64,000 bases of DNA, taken from the NCBI GenBank assembly GCA_036971475.1, contig JBAIZL010000006.1:10818656-10882655 (forward strand). Direction: 5' to 3'. The translations under genes were made by a program, and so were the position numbers. This DNA is from Prosapia bicincta. Taxonomy: Eukaryota; Arthropoda; Insecta; Hemiptera; Cercopidae. Position 1 is the stretch's first letter. Each line of letters starts with the position of its first letter. This document shows, in pieces, positions 21,405 to 33,300 of this stretch. The notes beneath the pieces are model-generated. The model did no database searches, was not told the DNA's origin, and saw only the letters and a list, made by a program, of their open reading frames with translations.

Positions 21405-22850
21405 ACTTAGTTACACGCTGTGTTAATCGATTCAGGCGATAATAGAATGTTTGTTAAATCTTTTTTATTTTACTCCGAAGAAATATCGTTATTTTCATTT
21501 TAAATAATATTTAAACCTCTTTTACGTTTGTAAGTGTCAACTTTCTAAATGTTTAGCTAACTATACATTAAAATTTTCTTTTTGCTATAGTAATTTCATT
21601 CTTAAACTTAAATGTTTTACACATTACTATTTGATCATGTACAATGCACCGTGCTTTTCCTAGGTTCTTGAGATAGCCAGGAATTTCCAACTGAAAATAA
21701 AATACTTTCTGATTGTAAGATACTGTGTTTGTAGCTCACACATAATCTCTCAAATCATGACTGTTCCTAGGCTTCAAGACAAAACTATAAATCCCTTTAT
21801 CTTTTTACCTGACCACTTTATCTTCATAACTTATTTTCAGAGTCAAATGGAATGGAGGTAATTGCATTTACTTTACACTGAATAGGGAATGCTATCAGTA
21901 AATGAAAAGTAGTGAATATAGAAGAGTTGTGTAAAGTCATTCATACAGTTGTGCAAAGGGTTTGCTCTTAGTTATTGACAGAGGAAAGTGTTAAGTTGTT
22001 CGCAGAGTAATCAATGCTAAGTGATATGAAGCAGATGGCTGTTAATATATTTCAGAGTTACCTATATCAATTGAAGAATAACGGAGTCAAGAACAGCATG
22101 CGTCAAATGAAACAGAGCTCGCATCGTCATTATAAAGATACATAAGTGATCGTGTTACTTTTTTCATGTTTCTGTTCTCTTTACATATTTTTGTAAAAAT
22201 TCTTTCATTTTTCTAAAAGCTTGTTCTACAACTCATTCGTTTGTTACATTGTGTTTTTTGTAAATAAAATTTGTTGAACATTATTTTAAAAGAGGTTATT
22301 AAACATTTGTGTTTCACTATTCCATTAAAACGTAGTCATAGTAATAATTTTTCTTTCTAATAGTAGGATTCGTAGCTACTATAATATTTTTTCCAAGCAC
22401 TAAAGAAGTATGTGATATGATGTTTAACACATTAATAAAAAAAACACTTTTCTGGCAAAAAAAAAGAAATTGCAGTAGTCAAATTGGTAATACATAAGTA
22501 ATTGTGTGACAAAATTTATAAATAACTAATCTACATGTTAAAGCATCTCTAATTTGCAAATACACTGAAAATTTGCACTCTTCATGAATTATTTGAAAAA
22601 CTTACTCAAGAACAAGTAGCCTCTACACTACATTATCTTTACCGTGAGGTAGTGTGTGGTAAAAAAATATAATTTGAAGTAAATATTTATGTGTTACAAA
22701 CTTTTCTATTCCACACAACATAATTTTATCAAAACTAAAATGTATATAATAAAAACAATACTAGAATAATATTTTCTTTGTAATTAGGATAACTGACTAT
22801 TTGATCCTGATTGTTTTATTTTAATTTTTTTTTCAACAGGTGATTTCAAA
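21405..22850. other. Intergenic, nothing recognised
   Basis: AT-rich stretch without domain-like frames or clear inverted repeats that I could find. Confidence 0.5.
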
Positions 22851-22852
22851 TA

Positions 22853-23205
22853 TACAATATCAAGAGCATAGTGGGAGAAGATATTACAATAAAAATATCA
22901 GAAAAAACCCCAATACCACAAATATAACTAATGTACAAAACAAAATAATGTACATTTCGATGACCATCATCAGAGGGTCCTATTACAAAATTACAGAATT
23001 AATAATACTAGAATACAATAATTTACAAACTAGACTGACAGCCAAATAGGTCAGTCTAGATTGTTATTTTGTAATAGGGCCATCTGATGATTATGACATG
23101 GTCATCGAAATGTATATAACGGTTTAATCTCAGGTAACTTGTAATATTAGTTATTTTTTTATTATGTATTGGGGTTTTTAACAATATTTTTACTGTAGGT
23201 GATTT
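22853..23205. repeat. Foldback repeat, same family as 11.9-12.5 kb
   Basis: The left end ACAATATCAAGAGCATAGTG and AAAAACCCCAATACCACAAA recur in the other copies, and the right arm (23040-23205) is the inverted copy with TATTGGGGTTTTTAACAATA. A hammerhead is kept in the right arm (23079-23123); in the left arm (box at 22973-22967, minus) half of stem II is deleted. Confidence 0.8.
23079..23123 (+). ncRNA. Hammerhead ribozyme motif, type I, somewhat decayed
   Basis: GCCAT, CTGATGA, extra T, TATGAC-ATG-GTCATC, GAA, ATGTATAT, A, ACGGT in order. Stem II has five of six pairs, stem I four including one wobble. Stem III has one change compared with the 12-kb copy. Confidence 0.5.
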
Positions 23206-23598
23206 AAATTTTAAATAATCCTCAGAATTAAGAAATCTAAAATGGTAAAGGTTCAAGAGAATAACTACTATCAGTCAATCAATAACTACCAATTAAGGGT
23301 GAATTAACAAAAGGTGTCTTAATGAATAGCACTTGAATAAAACATTGAAATGATAGGAACAGCATCAGAAAGTATAAAAAGTTTATTACAGCAGTTGAAA
23401 TTTTTTTAAGTAAAAAAGTCTGTTTTTACACAATTGTTTTTAAGTTATTTTATGAAATAAATTTTCTTGAGAAAAAGGAGAAATGTCACAATTTCTTGAC
23501 TGTGACTTGTTTCTTTAATTTGTTCTTGACTGAGACTTAACTAAAGAAAAAAACCAATAAATATAATAAATAAAAAATTCTTACAAGAAACATTTAAC

Positions 23599-23787
23599 TT
23601 AAACTAAGTTTAAACTACTTAACTAAGTGAATACGTAATTGTTTACTTACTGACGCATTTCAAAACGATCGTTCCTTTTACAAAGCTAACCCTCTACTCT
23701 GTGAGTAAAAGGAACAATCGTTTTGAAACGCGTCAGCAAGTAAAAAATTACGTATTCACTTACTTAAGTAGTTTAAATTTAGTTTAA
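23599..23787. repeat. 83-bp-arm hairpin, possible PLE-type foldback
   Basis: Arms 23599-23681 and 23705-23787 match almost perfectly (AAGTGAATACGTAATT, CAAAACGATCGTTCC and so on). Each arm holds GAAACGCGTC or GAAATGCGTC, which looks like the 3' half of a hammerhead (GAA, palindromic stem III, C), but the CUGANGA box is not clean. It lies about 125 bp beyond the DTL stop, so it may be in the 3' UTR. Confidence 0.75.
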
Positions 23788-23912
23788 TCAGCGAATTCAA
23801 GATGATTACATCAAGAAACTTCAATTTAACTTAAATTTACTAACTTGGCCTTAGCAAAATATCACAGCCTTAATAACTTTTGACCGAGTTTTATGCATAT
23901 TCATTGATAAAA

Positions 23913-24361
23913 TTAAGAAGTTAATGTCTCTGTTGTGTTTGCTTCAGTCAATAAGGGTTCTCTCTGAATTTCACAAGGCTTGGTCAAAGTTTGTTTTGTT
24001 GCTCCTCTAAAAAAAAAGGTCAACAAATTTCCAGACTGATGTTTTGATGTTTTTGGTGTGGTCTGCTTTAATTTTCGTTTTCGTGTAACAGGAGAGTTGT
24101 TTGGTGGTGGTGGAGTGGTCTGCCTTAATTTTCGTTTTCGTGTAACAGGAGAGTTGTTTGGTGGTGGTGGAGTGGTCTGCCTTAATTTTCGTTTTCGTGT
24201 AACAGGAGAGTTGTTTGGTGGTGGTGGAGTGACTTGTAATTTTTCCAACCAATTCTGATTTTCCTTTTGACGGCTTACTGTACATCTATGGTGTGGAGAT
24301 GTTCCATCAATTATATAGTTAGGCAGGTTTGATGTTGGTGATAAAACTTCTATTTCTGAAT
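23913..24361 (-). CDS. DTL: DTL last exon with 3 x 19-residue repeats and PIP-like box
   Basis: The acceptor is ATATTTCAG at 24362 and up, the stop TAA at 23913-23915. It begins SEIEVLSPTSNLPNYIIDG, contains KENQNWLEKLQ (CDT2 proteins have a similar NWL segment near the C-terminus), then three copies of PPPPNNSPVTRKRKLRQT, each with a Ser-Pro and a basic cluster. It ends with SGNLLTFFFR, which lines up with the C-terminal PCNA-binding PIP box (hydrophobic-x-x-aromatic-aromatic). The open frame upstream to a Met is intron read-through. Confidence 0.82.
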
Positions 24362-27300
24362 CTGAAATATTATACATTTTTTTAATTATCAGTATTTAAA
24401 GATATCTGCAATAGTTAGAGCTACTTCTAATATCTGCGTCAGAATGCAGCATCTCGCGGGATAAATATACCTAGTCATATTCAAAATAACATGTTCAAGA
24501 ATAGGTCGGGTCAGACCAGATCTTTATGAACTCCTGGATGAGAATCATATGTTCGTAGCCATCCACGATTTTTTTCTAACTAAGTTTGAGATATACAGTG
24601 TTTATAAAAGTATGTACATCCCAGTAATTACATTCATCTAAATGAGACATGATTAACAAAAACCTACGTAAAGCAATTCATTTTATTATATGAATTATAT
24701 TGAACGATTTTTTTAAATTTATTGTTTTCAGCGACCTGATTATACATGTTGGATACTGAACAATTTTTTTTAACAAAATTGTAAGCTAACTGTTAATGAA
24801 GTTTTCTAATTTATTATTTTTATCCAACAGTAAATCTGACTCCAAGAAGCAGACTGAGACACGGAGGATAGTGACAGTAAAATTCGAAATCTGGAGCAAA
24901 ATCAATAATTACATAAATCCATACAATTCTGTTGCACTCTGCTGTAGTATTTATTAATTTTATGTAATTATACATAATGTAATGTAATCTGTACTGGGCT
25001 TTTACTAAGTTCATTTTCTTTTTTCTGGTTAAATTGAATCCAAGCCTCCAGTGGAGAAAAGATCCTACAGACCATCCACTATCGAGACGACCTGACCTGT
25101 TTAATATATTTAACTGAGGAATTATATGAAATTTTAACTGTATTTGGGAATTTATTTTAAAACTTATGTCTATTGTAATTGACACAATTCCGCATGCAAC
25201 AGTTATCCTTCAGTGTATGAAGGTTGGCATAAGGGGCAAAATGTTGAAATATATTGTATCTTACCTAAATAACAGGTGCATTCAGGTGGATGTCAATGGA
25301 ACCATCTCATCAAATCACATTGTTGCAAATGGCATTCCCCAAGGTGGAATTATTTGCCCAACCCTCTTTAAAATCGCACTTCACGATTTCTCGGCCCGGC
25401 TCCCTCCTGGAGTGTCCAGCTGTACATTCGCAGATGACTGCACGATCTGGGCATCGGATGAAGACCATCTCAAAGCGATAGATTTGGTTCAACTAGCTCT
25501 ACACAAGATAATGGTATGGTGTGGAAAGTGGTCACTTGAAATATCTCTGGATAAGACAGAGTGCTCTTTTTTCACGAGAAGAAATAATCTGGCAAACTAC
25601 ATACCGCAGTTACGAATACAAGATATTCCCGTGAAATTTAACCCTAACCCAAAATTGTTGGGAGTAGTGTCGGATTCAAAATTACGTTGGGAAAAGCAAG
25701 TGGACTATGTTTTGGAGAAGTGCACATCACGGCTGAATGTGGTCAAAGTAATGGCCAGTCGCAACTGGGGTGTAGACACAACAACAATAACATCATTTTA
25801 CCTAGCCTTTGTATGCTCCAAAGCTACATATTACTGTGAAGTTTGGGGAGCTGCAGCCAAAACACACATTGACAAAATAGGCTGCATTCAAGCAGCGGCT
25901 CTCTGTACATGCCTTGGATGTCTGAGCACCACTCCTACTTCCGCTATGGAAGTGGAACTGGGTGTTGAACCTATTGAAATATATATCAGAAGGCAAATGT
26001 GGACCATATAATTAAGAATACAGTCATCAACGCCCAACCATCCTTTACGCCGCGTGATAAATGCAAGCAGTAATATCAGAAACTCATTCACGTGTCAAAT
26101 TAGGTCCATGGCCTCCATGTTAATGTGTGGCGTTCCTGAAACCATCCCAGTGACATATGACGACTGTTCGAGTCAGCGCTCGAAGTTCAAGTTGCTTTGC
26201 TGCATAACAGCTGTACCGTGACGTATTGGTCATGTGATCTCTGACCCGCTAATCGATATCCGAAATTATTGATTTTTTCTCTGGATGAACGCTGCACCCC
26301 CACTCCCTTCTTATTTTCTAAGCTTTCTTCCGCGTCAAGACAAAGTAGAATCGTTCCGACCCTCGAACAGTGCATTTCTACGTTAAACCTCGTAGCCTAT
26401 TTCCGCATGGCTTTGTTTCAGACAATTTAAAGTACCGCTTTCGTTCGTTAATGTGCTTATAGTGCGGACCGCGTTAATGACCTTTTAATGAACTTTTAAT
26501 GAACTTTTAATGAATATTTTAACTGTATATTTTCGCCGTGTTAGTAAAAGTGTCGCCCGATTTCGCCGGTTGCGCAATCTTAGTGCGTGTACTCACGGTA
26601 ATAAACTAAGTGCTTGTAAGCTTAACTTTCACGTTTACTCATATTTAAATTGAGTTTTTTAGTTGCGTGAACGCCTTCAAGAATTCTACGCTGCCTAAGA
26701 CGACCACAGTACTGTGGAGACTTCACCTCGATTCCAACATTGCATCACTTCTTACCTATGGTAAGTGCGTAGTTAAGGAATATGAACAATTTATAATTTA
26801 TTTGTATTAAATTCAGTGTCGTTGCGTTGTCAGTGTTAAATGACTCTATTTTGCTTAAACCAGTGCTTAAACTTGCTATGTTAAATATTAACGTAAATTA
26901 CGCAATCCAGAGTAACCTTGTTAACAATAGGGCTTACCGCACCTCGTGGTTTTAATTCTAACTTTTGATCTGCGGATTAAACATTGGTCCTCGACCAAGC
27001 CGGATAGTTTTAATTTATTCCAGCTACAAACAACGACAGACCAGACATGTGGAATGGAGTGGAAATTGTTATGGAACTACCAAACTGGCTAACGAAAAAC
27101 AACCACCTGGCAATCTTGAAAAGTGAAACATTGTCCATGATAAATGAGCTTTATGATCGCCATATCAAAATATTCACCGATGGATGGCTCAGTGGACATT
27201 GAAAGTAAAGTTGCGGGTGCCGGTTACTTTAATGAAACAACTGGTGATAGGTACTATGTGCCAGCAAACTCATTGTCCAGTATGGACGCAGAACTACTAG

Positions 27301-30300
27301 CTATAAATGCAGCGCTTACAAGTTGTTTATCATTGAAAATATCACAGGTGTGTGTCTTAACGGACTCCAAAAGTGCTCTGCAGGCTATCTTGAACCCCGA
27401 ACCTACGGCATATGCTTTTCGTATCTTGGAAATTATGCGCCCGCTTTGTGAACTACAGGGCCATAGATGTAAAATTACTTTGCAGTGGGTACCATCGCAT
27501 TGTGACGAATACGGAAATGAGGTTGCAGACCAAATAGCAAAAGCAGCCTACAGATGAGAAGAAGGTTTCATTGCTTCACTGTAGGAACCAAAGCAACAAA
27601 TATTTCTATAATGCCTGGTCGGACAAATGGAATCAGTCAACCATTGGGAGACACCTACACAAGATTCAACCCCTACCAACTGACGGGAACTTATATAAAG
27701 GGGTCCAAAGACAACTAGCATCTTTTGCAGCCATCGGTCACATAGTAACGCAGAAGTACCTATTCCGCTTCTACCTTACTGATTCATCGCACTGTGCATT
27801 ATGCGAAGACGATGAAGAGGATCTGGAGCACATTCTTCTGCGTTGCAGCTATCCAATACTTTCAAGTGAACTACTAAGAGCGGAAGTCAACGATTTTGAG
27901 GACATCCTTAAAAACAAAAAACACTGGCAGCTTGCTTGTGCTGCGTACATTAGACACCGGGCCATCGGCTACGAATGATGCTGGACGCCCGTACTAAGTA
28001 AGTATGTCTATTGTAATGCAACCTAAATTAAGTTTCAAGTCAAAGAGATATTGCAGTCTTTTAAATTAAATCTAATGAACTTGTATTGTTAACCTATGTA
28101 ATATAATTACTCATTTGCTGCAGTTTATGTAAAAATTGTTTGACCTGAGATCCTGCAACATCCCTGATACAATTCAACGTCCAATTCTGAAGAACAAAGG
28201 AGGATATTACAGGTAATGTGCTAGTATTAATGTTATAATTTTTAATATAATTACTTCCTATAGAAGTGTGTCACCAACCACAGCATGTGGAGGAAGTTTG
28301 GCGTAGCCCTCCCATAGATGGAGCACAAATATAAATTTCTAAGAGACTTATAGAGCAAAATTTGTTTGTTGAAATTAAAATGGAAACAGTTTTAAAATCC
28401 AAACATAAATGTGAACTGCAATGAATATATTTTCAAACACTGACTACCAACTAATTTTCCAAAACCTTTGAAACATATTTTTTTGTACTTTTTGTTAAAA
28501 TAATGACAAATTATAAAGATAATTTGTATTCTAGTGTGTTTATTTATTTAAACTAGCAAACTTTATAATGTTGCCGGGTACCAGCGACCATCATGGGGCG
28601 ATGTACATATTTATACTACAAGGTGCAGCGCCGAACTCATTCCTGAAGGCAGATGATCTATTAGTCACTATGTTATACTCCGTTCAAGGCCGATCTTTCA
28701 TATGAATAGTAACGTGATTTTACATGATAATATAACAACAAAAACAATTATCAGTGGTCCAATCTTAAAAAGCAATTGTTGATCACTTTTGAAACAAAAC
28801 AAATATACGGTTTCCACTTGAAACCCGAGACGATTGCAAAGTAAAGAAAGCATGGTATTTTTTCAAGTAATAAAAATATAGTATAATGTATTTCCACAAT
28901 ATTATGAACTTTTTTAACAAAAAATACAGCTACTAGATATTTCTCACAGTGTGTCCAAAATACGAGGTCTGTTCAAAAAATACGCGGACTGTTTGAATTT
29001 CGCGGCTTTAGTTAGTTTCAGGAGAATCCGCTTTGTGTTGCTAGGCTCGTATAAATCAGCTGATTAAAACCCGGTATTTCAGTCGCAGATATCTTCATTT
29101 GTTGATGAGTTACACGCAGTTTGGTAAAGAGTGTTTTTTTCGTTTGTCGGATTGTAAAATGGACAGCCTGAAGGAGCAACGAATTGGTTTTTTGAGTTTT
29201 GGGAATAAGAAAAAGTCACAAGGAGCAAGGTCAGGTGAGTAAGGGGGGGGGGTGGTTTAAAAGAACAGTGATCGAGTGTTTGGCCAAAAAACTCATGAGT
29301 TCTGAGTGAGCTGGAGCGTTGTCGTGATGGAAAAACCAGTTATAACTTCTCCAGAGTTCTGGCCTTTTGCGTCGGACGGTGTCCCTCAGACGTTTCAGTA
29401 CTTCAATGCAGGTAGTCTAGTTGACTGTAGAGTTTTCAGGGAGGTACTCGTAGTGAACAACACCCTTAGCATAAAAAAAAACTGTCAGCACCACCTTTAC
29501 ATTCGACCGAACTTGGCGAGCTTTTTTGGGTCTTGGGGACGTTTGACTCACCTATTGGGATGATTGGACCTTCGTTTCAATGTCGTAACCATACACCTAT
29601 GATTCATCACCGGTTATAATTCTTGACAAAAAGTTCTCATCTTCATTTGAACAATCAAGCAGTTCCCGACAAACCCGGACGGTATTGGCTTTTTAGTCGT
29701 CGGTCATCGGACGTGGTGCATCTTTAATTTTTCGGTCAAAATCACGTAACAAGATCCAACTGATATCCCACATACTTCGGAAAGTTCCCTAATGGTCAGA
29801 CGTCGATTTTCGCGCACCAGGGTGTTGATTTTGCCAACGTGTGGGTCGTCAGTTGACGTTGAAGGACGTCCAGGACGCTCATCATCATCATCAATCGACT
29901 GTCGGCCACCCTTGAAACGTTCATGCCACTTGAAACATGCAGTACGCTTCATGGCAACATCACCGTAGACAGTGTTAAGCATGGCAAATGTTTCTGTTGC
30001 AGATTTCCCTAGTTTTACACAAAATTTAACAGCAATTCGTTGCTCCTTCAGGCTGTCCATTTTACAATCCGATAAACGAAAAAAACACTCTTTACTAAAC
30101 TGCGTGTAACTCATCAACAAATGAAGATATCTGCGACTGAAATACCGCGTTTTAATCAGCTGATTTATACGAACCTAGCTACACCAAGCGGATTCTCCTG
30201 AAACTAACTAGAGCCGCAAAATTCAAACAGTACGCATATTTTTTGAACAGACCTCGTATATAATTATTTTAATGTGAATATGTTTTTTTCAAAGGAGGCA

Positions 30301-33300
30301 GATTATAAACTGAATTCAACCGTCTTAGGGTGAAAGATTTATGGTAGGATTGAAAGTATAAAATTACATGTCTATACTAAATGTGAACCTTCTATGTTGT
30401 GCAAATTGCACAAAGCTGATCAGAATTTGTGCATTTTTCAAAATGTCATCACACATTTGTCTTATTTGTTATAAAAATTCACAACTAGGGAATAATTTTT
30501 TAAAAAATATTTTTTAGTTGATTTCTGTAACCTATAATACTTATTTATAAAGAAAATAAATTTATGGAATTGAGCATTTTTGATGATGCACCATCAACTT
30601 TAATTTACAGAGGTATCAATTTATTTTGTCTGGGGTTTTTAACCTGATGGATCACAAAACAAATTTTGTATTGTTTTATTAGTCATTAAAAAAATACCAT
30701 TACTGTCATTTACTTGACATTAAATTTATATTTTAGAAATGTATTGTGAGATTGTTTTCTACCTCACAGGACGTAAACAATCTGTAAGTAATATCTTTTC
30801 ACAAAACATGTAAAATTTGTGTACAGTAACATACATTGTATGACTTCTTGAAGGGATCAAAATTCACCTTTTCTGATTGACCGTTGAATTTTGAAATTAT
30901 ATTACCAAATTATATTTAAGGAAACTTAGGAAAAAAATCTGGATAGAAAATAACGATACTAATAAATCCCCGTCATTTTTTAGGTTAATGACAGACCACA
31001 GACCAATTCATGTTTTTACAAAACTCTACTTTTGATTTTCTTTCTGAAAATCTTTTTCGCCCTAAAATACATTAATCTAATATTTAACTATAGCTTACAA
31101 TTTATAATACTAGGGTAATTCCTAAAATAAGGCTCCCTGTGCTGCTAAGAAAGAATGCGTCGTGCTAGGAGTAATGTGGCAACACTGTCTTACTTATCAA
31201 CTCCCCCTATCTCTATACCCACCACTCCCGCCTAGCTATGTTCCTCAGTGCCGGAGTAGCAGCCTTCGAAGATGGAGCTCTCTATTGCTGTTACCGCCAG
31301 TTGCGGAATTCGTGCTGTGATATGTTTTTTAAACGCAAAACGGATTTCACCTATTGACATTAATCGTCAAAGTTAATCGAAGTTTATGGGGAAAAGTGTA
31401 TATCTGTTCAACATGTTCACAAATAGTCTAGAGAATTCAGTGAAGCCTGCACGAGAATTCATGATGAAGACCAGAGCGGAAGGCCTTCAGTTTCATACGG
31501 AATTGTTGATAAAGTTGAAAGAATATTGCTTGAAGACAGGAGGCTCACTATAAACGGACTGGATTTGTATATTCCTGAGACTTCCAACACCACAATTCAT
31601 AACATTTTAACTAGGGATGGGCCGATTCCTAAAATTTTCGATTCCGATTCCGATTCTGAAATTTTCCGTTCGATTCTCGATTCTTTAGTCGATTCTCGAT
31701 TCTTTCAAGTTACATTAGCTTACATGCTAGTTCTCTAATAATTAATTTAGTTAACATCTTGGTCAAATGGCAAAACCTTTTAAAAGTTCTGTTTTAATGT
31801 AATAGGCTACACGAAACCTTCAACCTAGATTTATCAATAGGAATTTTTAAAAGCATAAAAACATATCAGATTAAAGTAATGACTTATTTTAAAGTTAAAA
31901 ATGTGAACTTTACTTATTTTATGATGTTTGAAAAAATACCTAAGCCTATTTATATTGTCTCTCAAAGCAAAACAAAAATTAAAAACAAACGAACAATATA
32001 AAAAGTAAAAAATTAATAAAAATAGGATAGTTTATAATATTTAAAAGTCTAGCAGGTAATGTACATTTCTGTTCAAAAACACAAGTATTTCAACACGTTG
32101 TGGGTCAAGCTAGTTTCATCGCTTGTCATATATAACTCCTGAAGTTGAGAAAGGTTTTTCAGAAAACACTGTCGCGAGTGGGCAGACAGGTATTTTATTG
32201 CCATTGCATTTAAATGAGGGTATTTGGCACTTTGTACTGCCCAATACTTCCCAACATCACAATCTGGACTGGCTAATGGTTCCCCCAGATAATTGTTTAC
32301 TTCTTCTTCTACTGTCAATTCCCCTGGGGTACCTTCTTCCTCAACATTCTGGATTAGTGGAGCATACCTTCTCCACATCTGGTGGGACCTTTTTTCTGCA
32401 GGTGTCTGGAACAAGTGCAACTGATTCAGGCCTATTTTTTATTTATTACTCAATCCCAGTTGATTTTTAACAGACTATCACTTGTAGGTCCTGTGTCTGA
32501 GGATAAAGTTTCTTCAAGTATAGATCTTTTTTGTTGATAAATTTGGGCAAAATGAATGTTGTTAAGTGCTTTTTCATATTTGATATATTATGTGGTTTTC
32601 CACCGTCAGTTTCTGTTAACCTTCAACGAATTGACGCGACGGCCAGTACCATGAACCGAATACCGTCGGCCCTCTTAACGCTTTATGTTTATTAGTACTA
32701 CTCAGCTGGTGTTACTACTTTTGGAAAAATGAAGGCACAGTATTTAACAACAAACTTCACACTACTTACAGATGTAATTACGATGGTTTTTGTTTGATAG
32801 ATAAACGCTGACGGGATTAAAAACATGATGTTATTCTAAGAGCTTTTTGTCCGTAGTTACGGGCCGACACGCATATTTGTTATGACGTATTGGAATGATT
32901 TTCACTACTGTTTTCAAAATTTCACAAAACCTTAAAAGTAAGTCGGAAATATTGACTAAATATTTAGTTGTAAAATAATCCTTAAAAACGAACTTTGTGA
33001 AAGTTAAGTACAAACATTGATACACTTAGATAAACTCATCCTTACTAGGAAGTAAATTATAACGTAAATTCCTTAACAAGTACATTATTTGGTGTTAAAA
33101 CTTTTACTTAATATGAATCTTGGATAGTATTTACTGGACGTAGCATTACTTATCAGAGAGAGAATATATTACACTTTAGTTCTATATTGAAAATATTTAT
33201 AAACTGACAAATCAATCACATGTGACACGTTTATGTGTCTTAGTGATAGGCACCAAAACACTTTTATCACCAGTCAGTTTATTATTTGGGTAACCTTGAC

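Larger units (their letters stand above)
25166..28060 (+). mobile_element. Second LINE, 5' truncated, split by an LTR-like insertion
   Basis: RT (25166-26011), a tail to about 26212, an insertion of about 808 bp, then RNase H (27144-27557) and the C-terminal Cys/His domain (27571-27978). It lies antisense to DTL in its last intron. The copy begins inside the RT palm, as usual for 5'-truncated LINEs. Confidence 0.87.

Noticed and set aside
24060..24230. CRISPR-like direct repeats
   Set aside because: Units are contiguous without spacers and are coding; eukaryotic context.
24058..24258. 66-codon open frame on the plus strand with triple repeat
   Set aside because: It is the antisense shadow of the 57-bp repeat in the DTL last exon; no splice or start context supports it.
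29306..29563. Plus-strand 85-codon frame
   Set aside because: Antisense shadow of the mariner transposase in 28963-30256.
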